Source: Gloeophyllum trabeum ATCC 11539
Lineage: Eukaryota > Basidiomycota > Agaricomycetes > Gloeophyllales > Gloeophyllaceae
DNA: 64,000 bases
Assembly: GCF_000344685.1 (NCBI RefSeq)
Contig: NW_006920419.1
Span: 18,632 to 82,631 of the forward strand
Reading direction: 5' to 3'
How positions within the stretch are numbered: the stretch's first letter is position 1; every line of letters begins with the position of its first letter. The notes below the pieces were generated by a model that was given only the letters and a program-made list of their open reading frames with translations, made no database searches and had not been told where the DNA came from. Positions 34,743-44,995 of the stretch are shown piece by piece. A program made the translations under genes and the position numbers.

Positions 34743-36420
34743 ATGGAAGTGCCAGCGGTGCATTGCCTACCCGTCGAATTGCTCTCCAAAGTATTCGTGG
34801 ACGTGCGTGGAATGCAAGCGCCTGGCGAAAATAGGTTGGGACCACAATTTATGCCATTAATTCTAACACATGTCTGCCGTCGCTGGAGGCAGTGCGCGTG
34901 TTCTACCTCAATACTCTGGTGCGATGTGGCCATCACTCATCACAACCTCCCTATGACCCTCCCCGCCTTGGATAAAGCTACCGAATTACGCATTCTACCA
35001 GAGCACAAGGCCACGGCAAGCCTAATGGAACTGTGTATCGCTCGCTCGGGAACATATCCCATGGAGGTTTCCCTGGATCTGGACATAGTACCTCCTGAGG
35101 GTGTCCGAGAATGCCTGAAAACCTGGAGAACATGTATCTCCCGTTGCAAATTGTTGCGGCTCAAAGGAACGACGCAGATTTTGCAGCTGCTCTTCCAGAC
35201 CACGACCGAACTACCGTTTCTCGAAGCTATAGCTATGCACTACGTGAATGACTTCCACTCCCCCCTCATCTCGGTAAGATAGGGCCAGTCCATACACGAC
35301 TACCTTGGTCACACCGTGACAATCACGTGCTTTGCCTATATATGGCAGGTCAGTGTAAGGAAATCGAGGAGATCATCGATAGAAATCACCACTGTCGAGC
35401 TTATTATAATTTCCATGGGTCGAGATCCTCAAATGTTTTTTATAGGAACTGTTTGTATGTACTGTATCTTTGATTCTTATAAAAAACATCTGTGGTTTTC
35501 TACCTGTGCTCAAAGTTATAAGACCGACTTCGTGCTTTCCCCGCCAAGTGTGACAAAAATAGTCACGTGATAGTAGTCGTACATGAGCTGGCCCTATCTT
35601 ATCTCTCACGGGCATTCGGACTCCGCGGCTCAAAAGTCTGTTCCTGCCCCGTCTTCATTCCAGCGATTCGCTTGACATTGGTATTTCTGCTTCTCAGCTC
35701 ACCGGTCTCTCCCTGGGGGTGGTAGACCTCAACCAGTCCATCATTCGACTCCTTCGGGAGCAACGCAGCTCACTCAAGTCCCTGGCCTTGCACTTCATTG
35801 ACTACGACGAATCTCAAATGCCCGTTACGTCGTTTCCAAATCTGGAGGAGGTAGAGCTAACATTCCGATGCGACTGGTTCATTACCGTCCTGCCCGCAAT
35901 CATCGCGCCGAAACTGCGAAATCTGAGCGTCACGGCTCCATCGCCTTCCCCCGGTGCGCCTCTCGTAGTATCCCTCGCTGCTATGCTTGCGGTGTCGGGC
36001 AAACGTCTTCAAAAGCTATACATCGCCTGCTTCAATGTCTTTGAGTCGGAGCAGGAACTTTACAATATACTCAAGGCAGTCCCTTCATTGGCTTCCCTGT
36101 CCATTGTTGGGGCATTGGTCTCTGGGACTCGTTTGGATGAAATCCTTGGCGCGCTCGTCCGTCGGGACCCCGCGACTAGTCAGTTTCCAGTCCCGCGTCT
36201 CGAGAAGCTAGACATCCGCTTAGTGACCCGCGACATCGAGGACTGCGTTGATGAGGAGAACCTGTCACATGTGCTTGCCCTCAGGCTGAGGGGGGAGTGC
36301 GCCATCGCGAAGCTCGAAACAGTCGATATACACGTCGCCGGTTCCTTCGACAGGCCTGCTCTGGAGTGGCGTGCCAGACCTGGGATGGAAGATATAGTCA
36401 GGGTGTTGGAATCCGAGTAG
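34743..36420 (+). pseudogene. F-box protein, cluster subfamily (copy 3), split by a MITE
   Basis: The frame opens at the ATG at 34743 with CLPVELLSKVFVDVRG, then LTHVCRRWRQCACS and LCIARSGTYPMEVS. It reaches a stop within inserted DNA at 35,279-35,281. After the insertion the same protein resumes (TPRLKSLFLPRL, SQLTGLSLG) and runs to LALRLRGECAIAKLETVDI and the stop at 36420. Removing 35277-35599 plus one TA gives an uninterrupted 450-residue protein that aligns across the junction with copy 1 (its SPVIPVSLANISAPRL). Apart from the insertion I see no lesion, so the event looks recent. Whether the MITE can be spliced out is unknown; a GTAAGA donor lies at its left border. Confidence 0.85.
35277..35599. 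mobile_element. MITE, 323 bp, TA target duplication (Tc1/mariner type)
   Basis: Terminal inverted repeats AGATAGGGCCAG at the left end and its complement at the right end, flanked by TA at 35275-35276 and 35600-35601. Similarity between the arms extends inward (ACGACTAC, CACGTGA, and TTTTTTATA/TATAAAAAA near the centre), so the transcript could fold on itself over most of its length. It has no coding capacity. TA target sites are typical of Tc1/mariner transposition. Confidence 0.85.
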
Positions 36421-36535
36421 TAAGTACGACCCACGTGCATACTGTCCTGTATTCTCACATCGACTGAGGGACCGAAGCTGATTCGAATAATGTCACGATG
36501 CCGTCGAGGACTTCATGGCCCCAAAGGTACTTAGG

Positions 36536-36565
36536 AGAGTATTGCAGCGTGAGCTGCAATACTCT
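36536..36565. repeat. Perfect 12-bp hairpin
   Basis: AGAGTATTGCAG and its exact complement are separated by a 6-nt loop, and CATGGC/GCCATG flanks extend the symmetry. It lies about 115 bp beyond the copy-3 stop. It could be a structured 3' end or a transposon footprint. Confidence 0.7.
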
Positions 36566-36645
36566 ATGCGCCATGACGCGAGTCTCATAGTTAGCCGATG
36601 ACGGCCCCAAGGCCAGTGACACGAATTGTGAATCCCGAGATATGC

Positions 36646-37293
36646 CTACCGCCGCCGCCGGGTTGTCTCTGATTGACGGTGTTTGGGATGGTGGGGGCGA
36701 AGTAGGATACTGTCAGAGACTATACAGTCTTGTGGCAAATACGGCTCGGAGAGGCACCGACTTCCCAAGTCTGCTTTCGCATCCTGTAACATCGGATCCG
36801 CTGTCTGACTCGCGGCCGTAGCCACGTATTCAGCGATGGCGGTAGCACTACCTACCTGATGGTCCGAGTCAGCCATGTCCAGAGGGTTGCTGTTATAGGC
36901 TTGTCCATTTCTCCAGACGCGGTCCTCGATGGCATTGGGAATCTGGATACCCGGACTTACCAAGACCGACGTCGAGATGGTACATATATCGGAGTACTCT
37001 GAAGAGTCGGAACGCCCGGCCATCTCCAGTTGCTGACAATCAAGTTGGAAGTGGAAGACGCAGTCGAATGAGTTCACTATTGGATCGACTTGTTGAACTG
37101 CCTGGGAGACATTCTGACGATCCGTACCTTGACTGCTCAGCTGGAGCCTGGAGGGGGGGGGGTAAAATCCACGTTTGTGAGCAGCGTAAGTGGTGTCTGG
37201 GACATGCGAATGCGGATTCTGCCACAGGAGCTGCTTATATCTGCGATCTCTGAAATATGCTCGCGGAACAATGAATTGCTTTGCACGCGGCAT
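36646..37293 (-). CDS. Hypothetical protein, 215 aa, doubtful
   Basis: ATG-started frame without recognisable domains; rich in Ser, Asp and Ala, ending in an Arg-rich stretch. A run of nine or more G (near 37,148) lies inside it. Coding status is uncertain; nothing in the surroundings supports a function. Confidence 0.25.
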   Translation of the reverse strand: MPRAKQFIVPRAYFRDRRYKQLLWQNPHSHVPDTTYAAHKRGFYPPPSRLQLSSQGTDRQNVSQAVQQVDPIVNSFDCVFHFQLDCQQLEMAGRSDSSEYSDICTISTSVLVSPGIQIPNAIEDRVWRNGQAYNSNPLDMADSDHQVGSATAIAEYVATAASQTADPMLQDAKADLGSRCLSEPYLPQDCIVSDSILLRPHHPKHRQSETTRRRR

Positions 37294-37336
37294 TTAATGG
37301 CCTAAAAGACGCTGAGCGCACCACCATTGAGAAAAG

Positions 37337-38203
37337 CTACTGCGGCAGGAACACCCCCTCTACGCGCTCCCAGTAACACATCGCAGCAGACACGCGCGTC
37401 TCCGGGTCTTTCACGAAGAAATGCGCCACCGGATCCGCGTTTCCATTCGTAAACACATCCGGGGGCATATCCACCGCCGGCAAGAACATCACGCTCCCTG
37501 CGCAACACCACCATACCATCAGCACGCCACGCACCCTCCTTCAGCGGCATGGACACCCCCAGGTTGCTCATCACCACGTTCACCCCGCCCGCGATCTTCT
37601 CCGGGATCACAATGCACTTATACTTGCGCAACTCCTTGTGGAAGGGGTTACTCCCATAGTCCGCCTTCGCCGCCTGGACGAGCGGCCCGCAGGCCTCCCA
37701 TGTCGTCGGCACGAACCCGTCCGAGCGTGCGCGCATCTCCCGGTGCGCCGCGTCCGTGAACGGGTCGAGCAGCCGCGCGTGCGGCGACGCGGGGTCGACT
37801 TTCATCCCGCAAAAGTACCATGTCATCTGGGGCTTGACCGGGATGCAGCCGGCGGCGATGGAAGAAGAAACAGCACAGGAATTTACATACCTTGGACGAC
37901 GAGGGGGGTTGCTGCGGCCCTCCGTCGCTCGCTGATGCATCGGCTTCGAATTCTGCAGACGCGGCATTTGCTTTCCTGGCCTTTCTCTGCTTCTTCTCTG
38001 ACTTTTTTTCCTGAATCCGGGCAACCAGGCAATATAACCCGCTGCAACGATGAATTTCGCAGGGACAACGCGAGTTGACATACCTTGGCTTGCGACTCAG
38101 ACACAGTCGGGTTCATGTCTTCCGATTTAGAGTCCTCTGTGGCGCGCACCTCGCACGCGTCCGGTTCCGTTCTCGCTGTTTTCACTCCAGCGCTGTCGCT
38201 CTC
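37337..38203 (-). CDS. Conserved-looking hypothetical protein, at least 4 exons
   Basis: Exons inferred leftward: 38203 to about 38,092 (ESDSAGVKTARTEPD... to SESQAK), a lysine-rich exon (EKKSEKKQRKARKANAASAEF to PPSSSK), a long exon starting MTWYFCGMKVDP, and a last exon (SVMFLPAVDMPPDVFTNGN to the stop at 37337). The 5' end is unresolved; an upstream exon probably lies in 38,220-38,400. The third exon has WEACGPLVQAAKADYGSNP and KIAGGVNVVMSNLGVSMPL. The last intron would be only about 38 bp. I do not recognise the family; the smooth splicing and hydrophobic strand-like segments argue for a real protein. The basic N-terminal part could be a localisation signal or a linker. Confidence 0.55.
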
Positions 38204-38809
38204 CTACATTTGCAAAGTCAAGGAGCTCAAGTCCTGTAGAAAGCAGGCCACAGACCATACTGTACGACGACCGACAGCGACTGCTCCTCCTGCAAGAGGA
38301 GGGCTGCTAGAGAGCCTCGGACGCCACGGCTTCTCGTCCGGATCCGCACGCCTAGGGTTCAAGGTTCAGTCAACGGGATTATACGCACCCTGAGCACCCC
38401 CCGAGCGCATATACCAATGTAATACAAGCCACAGGCCAGTATCGGAAGACACGAAACAGGGTCCCAACCCACGCAGTCGACGTTATCATGAACTCCATCC
38501 TGCGAAGAGAATGGAATAGGATTGGATAGGATAGGATATCTCGAGATGCGGATATAGAACCTGATGTACACGGGTAAAGCATAGATTACGCGGGGGATCC
38601 TGGAGTAGTCGTAAAGCAAACAAACAAACAGATGTCGGGAAAGCAATCCACGGACAGGGGGAACATGCAATCGGGAATGAAAGGGAAGATCGTCTGGGCG
38701 GAAGCAAAACACACACGCAACCGGAACCCGAAGAAAACCCAGGCTGAATCAGGCGCTGTGCATGAGCATGCAGTCAGAGTGCAACAATGAAAGAGGCCGA
38801 CTCGCCTCA

Positions 38810-39651
38810 TCAGCAGATGATGCACCTGCAGCACCCGGCGCCGTCGTCCTCGCCCTCTGCACCGTCCCCCGAGGTCGTATCCGTGCCCCGCCGTCTCCGC
38901 CGGCCCTTCTTTTTGAGCGTCTCGTCCTCGCTGGGCTGGGCGTACGGCCGGATGGAGAGGTGCACGATCGTTGAGGGGACTTGCTCGCCCGAGGAGGAGG
39001 GGGTTGATGCGGGAAAATTGAGCTCTACATATGAGGTGAGAAAATGAGTGATATTTAATATGAGGATGGGGTGGATTGGGAGGGTACGCACTGGCTAAGG
39101 TATCGTCGTCTTGGAGTATCTTTCCCAGATGGAGTATCCGTAGGAATGACGGCGCCGGCGGACGCTCGTCGTTCCATTCCGAGTCTAAATTGGCGTCAGC
39201 AACGAGTACTCGTAACTCTGTTCCAGACCCCACCGTTAGGCCACGCATTCCACACCAGCTCCTTCACCCGCCCGACCGTCGTCTCCGGCTCGAACGACAT
39301 CTGCCTCCTCTTCCCCGATACCAGCAAGAACGTGATCGAGCACTTGGGCGTCTGCGGCACGGCCTCCTGCGCCTGCTCCTGCTCCTGCTCCGTCTCCCCC
39401 TCCTGCCCCTCCCCCTGGGTATTCACATCCACGACCCCCTCCGCCTCCGACACCGACCCCGGGCGCGTCTCGTTGACCTTCGTGAACGACGTCCGCGCGG
39501 ACGCCGGCGCCGTCCCCAGCACGTCGATCCGGCGGTAATGGTGCGGCTCCGCCTCGCGCAGGTACGGCGGCATCGACGACGCCGTCCCGGGGCGCGGGAG
39601 CTCGAGGTCGATATGGCCGGGCACGGCCGACGCTGCAGCTGTGTCGCTCAT
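38810..39651 (-). CDS. Membrane-anchored ubiquitin-fold protein (MUB/UBL3 type)
   Basis: Three exons, 39651-39234, 39184-39092 and 39024-38810, encode 241 residues. A disordered N-terminus rich in Glu/Gln is followed by a ubiquitin-like fold: ITFLLVSGKRRQMSFEPETT, VGRVKELVWNAWP, then LRILHLGKILQDDDTLAKL and VHLSIRP. The protein ends in a basic RRRRR patch and CCRCIIC. The last four residues (CIIC) form a CAAX-like box and the neighbouring cysteines are possible palmitoylation sites. This combination defines the MUB/UBL3 family, which is attached to membranes by lipid rather than conjugated through a GlyGly tail; UBL3 sorts proteins into extracellular vesicles and MUBs dock E2 enzymes. Function in fungi is poorly known. 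Confidence 0.85.
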
Positions 39652-41218
39652 CGTCGTCGCAGTCGGCAGCAGCAGCCTGAGTACAGTAACGCAGGGACCT
39701 GATCGTGCGAGGCGAGCGGGAGAGGTTGGAGCCGGGCGTGTAAGGGGGGGAACTTGACGTCTATATGTAGAAGCAGGCTAGGTGTGGGGCAGCAGTCAGT
39801 CATACGCCCCGGGTTATGGAATCGTAGCGAACACAACGTACCAGAAGCAGCAGTGATTGTGTTTGTCCGACTCCGACGTGCGTTCCCAGCTCTGTCAGGG
39901 TTCTGCGGGGGAAAATAAAAGGGCGCGCGTCGAGCTCGCTGTGCTTTATATCGTCGCCGCCGTCGTCTGTCAGACAGCCTGGGCCAGCGGCTGGCCTGAT
40001 CCAAAGGCTGCTCGAGTCGCGGGATCTGGGCGAGTGTAAAGAGAACCCCGGCCATGTGTTGCGGGGAAAGAAGCCGGGAATTCCCGAGGCGTAATGGGCC
40101 ACTCGGCATACGCCGGTCCCCTCGCATTCCACTTTGCGCGCTTTTCGCTGCAGAGGCGCTCCTGGATTTAGCCTACATCTGGGCCCTATGCTCCCAGGGC
40201 CACTGGGCAGGGAACATGGATTGAGTATAACGCAGTGGAAGATCCGAAACTTATTCTGGGCGTGACCGTGCCAGACGCCGACAAACATAGAACTCGAAGA
40301 GCCCTTCTGCGATTCAGCTTCTGCTGGGGTTGCTACAGCCTCGTCGCGTACTTTCTGCCACTGGACTGTTCATTCAACGACGAGCCGGAAAGGGGAGATG
40401 GTCCTCTCCGCATTATTGCCCGCTAAATTGACCTTGCCTCCCTCATCTGGCACTTGTGTACTTGTCCATTATGAGTCGGCTCCTATACATCTGTCTAACT
40501 GCTAGGGTCTATGGAATCCTGCTCTGTTCCTGAATGATGATCCGCCCTTAATAAGTAAGCCACCTGAATAAGGTGGTCCTCGTACCTTCACCAGGGAATC
40601 AATTTGCGGAGTAGATGTGGCACGCACTATACAACGTCCACTGGTACTGCTGTCAGTCGGTATATGTTCGTCAATTCGTCGGACTCGAGGCTTGCGGGCC
40701 GTTCAGTAAAGTGTCTCTTGGCGGCATCCAACCATTGCGTTGGGCGTCCCGACGCAATGGTTGAACGCCGCCCCTTGGGAGGTGCGATCTCTATAGATAT
40801 CTGGAAGGTGTTGAAGCTGCGATGACCGCAGGATCTTCTATTCTCGCATCGGTTCGTGCAGTTACGCAGGTATCCATCTGAGTAAGACATCACGTCAAGG
40901 TGGATTCCCCGTCTCGTGTCTTATGATGATTAATGTCTCCCTCCTGAATAACAGAAGCAGACTTCTGAGCTTCCTTTCAGTCGTTATTTGCACGAGCGTC
41001 TCGCGTGCTCAAGAGCAGCGTAGGATCTCGTTCGCAAACGTAGAGTTCTTGACGCTCATCAGAATCTACGCGGTAGTGATCATCAGTGACAGCTATATTG
41101 TTCCATTCGTCATACATTTGGGATCATCAATGGCAAGAGTATTTAACCTCTTCCGAAACAACTCTCCAATCTAATCCAGATATTGCGATACAATAGAGAG
41201 TGCTTGATCCCGCTTGAG
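39652..41218. other. Intergenic, UBL promoter and hairpin region
   Basis: Contains the UBL promoter and a long motif-free stretch. The only distinct structure is the hairpin at 40,717-40,777, listed separately. Open frames near 40,235, 40,604 and 40,923 carry no domain and no splice support. Confidence 0.45.
40717..40777. repeat. Imperfect hairpin, 11-bp perfect core
   Basis: AACCATTGCGT (40730-40740) and ACGCAATGGTT (40752-40762) form a perfect stem with an 11-nt loop. Pairing resumes outside through GCGGC/GCCGC and CTTGG/CCTTGG-like sides after a small bulge, about 25 pairs in all. The size is that of a small-RNA precursor hairpin or a MITE footprint. Confidence 0.6.
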
Positions 41219-42304
41219 TCAGGGAGTGAAGCTGTCTGAAGCCAATGCCTGGCCAGTCTTGATGATACCCTCGGTGCCAGGCCTAACCTCCCACTGCCAT
41301 TCCCGCTCATCCCATTCGTCAACAGTTATCACAGCCCACTCAAGACTGGCCATAGAAAACTCCGAGGACTGCCGGAGATGAAGAATGTTTGTTACATCCC
41401 GGTCCATGTGATCATCTGCCACCACCAATTCCAAGCTGAGAGATAATCGGCGCAGAAGAGGAACAAGGTACTGGCTGGACTGATCTTCCCTATGCACAAG
41501 TGGCCATAGAAGATGGCCAATGGCAGTCGGAGGGACATTGTATGCACCACGCAGAGTAAGGGAAACCAGAGACGGGACGGCTTTGAGCAGCTGGTAAAGT
41601 TCATCCCCGTCCCTGATAATATCGATACACTCGAGGTCCAATACTTCCAATCGGCACCCGGATATTTCCAACAGAGATAGCACAGACAAAATAAGAGATT
41701 GGTTATTGCCATTGGGACGAGGGAATGACGAGACAACGAGATGGTGCAGTGATGGGGCAATGATACAGGGCAGGATGTCAGTAAACTCGTCACCACTACA
41801 CCATATGGACAAATCCTCCAGCAGAGGTTGCTGAAATGGGGAGTGGAAGAACAACTGCAAGAGATCTGCCGCATCCTCGAACATCAGGGACTGAGAACGG
41901 GCCATATAGAACCTCCATGAATCGGTGTATTCCTTGCTATCCATGGGCAGCTTGCTGAATAGCTCAAAGGATAGCTGTATTGTATGCCCAGAGGCTCGAG
42001 CCATGAATGATTCCATCAAATTACTAAAGCCACCAAGCGTCCGCAGGGGACGACCATAGACGTTACCCGAGACGTGTATACGGCGCCAGAGCTTCGGAGT
42101 GGAACAGGCACATCGCCTCCACAAATGACAGACCTGGCTAAGGACGAGAGGCGTGAAACACGGTCCAAGTTGATATTCGAAGGAGTCTCGCTGATCGAGC
42201 AACTCTTCAAACACTTGCGAAAGCAGTTCCGCAGGTAGTAGATGCACCGCTGGTATAACTACCGTGCTCGAGTTATCGGGCTGTGAAACCGGGTATTCTT
42301 CCAT
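41219..42304 (-). CDS. F-box protein, cluster subfamily (copy 4), shortened
   Basis: 361 residues from the ATG at 42304, chosen because it follows a likely leader intron (GTGAGTGACC to CATAACAG). The F-box is LLPAELLSQVFEELLD, then SQVCHLWRRCACSTPKLW. The C-terminus reads ILHLRQSSEFSMASLEWAVI and WEVRPGTEGIIK. It is about 90 residues shorter than copies 1-3: after FQQPLLEDLSIW it jumps to GDEFTDILPCIIAPSL, skipping the middle leucine-rich segment. The frame is intact, so it may make a working adaptor with a smaller recognition surface. Orientation is opposite to copies 2 and 3. Confidence 0.75.
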   Translation of the reverse strand: MEEYPVSQPDNSSTVVIPAVHLLPAELLSQVFEELLDQRDSFEYQLGPCFTPLVLSQVCHLWRRCACSTPKLWRRIHVSGNVYGRPLRTLGGFSNLMESFMARASGHTIQLSFELFSKLPMDSKEYTDSWRFYMARSQSLMFEDAADLLQLFFHSPFQQPLLEDLSIWCSGDEFTDILPCIIAPSLHHLVVSSFPRPNGNNQSLILSVLSLLEISGCRLEVLDLECIDIIRDGDELYQLLKAVPSLVSLTLRGAYNVPPTAIGHLLWPLVHREDQSSQYLVPLLRRLSLSLELVVADDHMDRDVTNILHLRQSSEFSMASLEWAVITVDEWDEREWQWEVRPGTEGIIKTGQALASDSFTP

Positions 42305-44771
42305 GTAAGTCGTAGGCCTGTTATGGAAGAATTCATAGCAAATGATAGAACTTGAATCGGACGGTCTGGTCACTCACGCAAAGCAAGTTTACAACCAGGG
42401 GCCGATTCCTGGGCCTCAACCGTCAAAGTAACGGCTGTCGCGTTTCAGGTCCCTGCTCTCTTTCGTGTCCCTCACTTGTGACGTCCTAGCACGCTGTTCT
42501 GAGGCCAGCAGGAGATTAACTCGCAAGGTTGTATTTCGAAGCAGCAATTTGAATCGAAAGTTGGTCGAATCCGATTATGTCGTTTAACTTGTCATAAAAA
42601 GGTGGCACGCAAATCACGTGACCTCCCTTGATTCGACGCCAGTTCTGGCTTTTGTTCTTTACCCTGGCAATACCTGTTATGTAGTCATGTGGATTGTACG
42701 GAGAAAAAATCAGTGCGTCCGGAAGAGATGTATCATAGTCACGAAGAGGATTTCGTAGCCAGGACAAGGATATCGTAGCTGTTTAAGCCATGAACGAGCC
42801 TCTACACGGCCGGATTCCACCCCGAGGTAGATATTCACTTCAAGGTAGTAAATACATTAGCCTATGTGTTCTGTATCTGTTTGCCTGCTTGGGCATCGTA
42901 CGCAAGGAGTAGAATCTTCTACTGGCTCGTACGTAGTACGTACCTGTCCTATATTTGTGACATGTTGTTGCGGCTGGCATAGCCCGCTGAAATATGGAAG
43001 GGTCAAAGATACGTAGAATATGCAAGGAGATAGAGCTGTAGTGCGTTGTGTTCTTTTGCCATATGTCCCCCGCCCCAGATATGGATATCCGACGGCGTCT
43101 TTGACTCAAAGAATAGGGGAAATACATTAAACATACCTGAGACAACTGCACGGGTGCACAAGTCACAAATCCGATCTGCAGCAGGCTCGAGCCTCGCAGT
43201 CCATGCGCGCTGCACGCTCGAGGCTTCTTACTGAATATGGTGCCGTGTACCAGCGGCGGAGTCTTGCCAGTGCATGGCCGCAACCGTCACTGTCGGGTTC
43301 ACACCCTGAATCAAAGGCCCTCGAAATATCGAGCAGGTGTCTCCGGCGTGTGTGAAGGAAGGCTCACCAAATGTAACCGGTTTCGAGGGTTACTAGGTCA
43401 GATTTATGCTCAGCTGAGCCTACACCCCTGTCGCTATTCTCGGAGATCGAGAGGCGCGTTATATGATCGAGTCGATTTCCAACGTAGAAAAATATGAGAC
43501 ACACCGATGTCGTGTATCAGTCGGGACGACTTCTCCACCGTGGAGTGATATACAGAGACGAGATGAATTATGGTTTTAAGCCCTGCGGACCTCATCGGCC
43601 ACGCTGCTCGTCCGACTTTCGAGATGACGTGAATAGCTCGGGAAGGTCCAGCGGCGCCAGAAACTCCCGCACGCCGACAGCAAGACGGCTAGACTAGATG
43701 ATGACAACTCTTTCTAACCGGTCAGACGCAGATGCGTTTCCGCTATATATACTATAGGGCAGTGAGTAAGTTCAGTCTCTCACATGTACAGAGGCCACGT
43801 TGCGGGAGTGGTGGAACGGATTCAAACGTACGTAGAAGTCAAGAAGCATGCCCAAGGGAGGTAGGACCGCGAGTATTCCGCGATCTTGGAATAGCACCTA
43901 ATAACACGCAGGAACGAGGCACGTCAAGGCGACGTTTCCTCTCATTCCCTGCGTCTTGAGTTTGGGTGATTCAAGACGCGTCATGCTCGAGTTTCGGGAT
44001 GTCACGGAGACATGTACAGGATACGGCACCCGATGGAGTCCCGGTCTCCATGCGAGACCGATCATCTCGTCGTTGGCGGCATCCATTTTACCTATCCTTG
44101 AATACGATTTCCCTATCAGCGTCTGTTTGCGAGAATGTTGAGCAACGATCGGTTGTCGTAGTGGAAGCAAAAACAAACCGTGAATCCGAATAAAGCCGAG
44201 CAGCCGCGCCGTATAAAAGTGATGCCTGTCAAGGTTAGGACTGAAAGAAAGGGGCAAGGCAGCGTAGATAACGGCTGCACGATCGTAAGGCGAAGACCCG
44301 CGTTGGAGCATCCCGGCTTTGCGTGACCACAGTGGCAAAGTGTACCGAGCTACTACTCTGGACTTGGTGATTCATATTGCTTTTCATGTCGTAGCAGCTG
44401 CTTGGCAAGCTAGAGGCATGAAAGCTTGATAACAGCCAACCTTTCGTGAGCAGCCTCGACTTTCAGGCATCTGCATATGGCAAATGCCGAAAATTCATGC
44501 CCCGCGGCATTGTGGCGGGGCAAAGCCACCGAAATCGCACCCGCCACTTTCCTTGCCGAGCGATAACTGCAAGTCCGACTTGAATTCGAAGTCTCACTGC
44601 CTTCTGCCACACAAAGGGCTCATGATCAGCAGGAGCAATGTCGGGACTCCCGTACGATGTTCCTGAGAGTCCCGTCTGTTCCTGGCGTGGGGGAATCAAG
44701 ATCCTGCATGATACGGAGGCTAGGAAAGGCAATTCTGGCGGCGGGTAAGAGACCGGGGCGCCCATAACGAA
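42305..44771. other. Long intergenic stretch, no supported gene
   Basis: Several open frames of 60-150 codons (for example 42,516-42,767 minus, 42,840-43,283 minus, 43,898-44,338 minus) have no domains, no consistent splice joins and unremarkable composition. Degenerate genes may be present but none can be named. Confidence 0.45.
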
Positions 44772-44889
44772 GATAAGAATACTCGTTACAATTGGGCGAT
44801 AACGAAAGCATCGCATTTCGGGACCGCTTGGCACGCAGCGGTCTGTCAACGATGCGACAGCGTGGAAGGAGGCCCATCAGTATTTATCA
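44772..44889 (+). promoter_or_regulatory. GATA-type motifs upstream of the ammonium permease
   Basis: GATAAG at 44772-44777, GATAAC at 44798-44803 and TTATCA (TGATAA on the other strand) at 44884-44889, all within 225 bp of the permease start. Fungal AreA/Nit2-type GATA factors bind such sites to relieve nitrogen repression, and ammonium permeases are classic targets. Three short matches can occur by chance, so this is suggestive only. Confidence 0.45.
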
Positions 44890-44995
44890 TCGTTACGCGC
44901 CAGGGTTCTTTCCCTTTCCTCTCGACATCGACGTCCTCTTTGTCGCTTGACCGCCCGCACACCTTTTCTGCGCTGTCTTGCGTCAGTCGGGCACC

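Noticed and set aside
38359..38716. Open frames of 117 and 76 codons on the minus strand after the UBL stop
   Set aside because: They lie in the likely 3' UTR of the UBL gene and have no recognisable content.
42516..42767. 83-codon minus-strand frame
   Set aside because: No start in good context, no domain; cannot be separated from chance.
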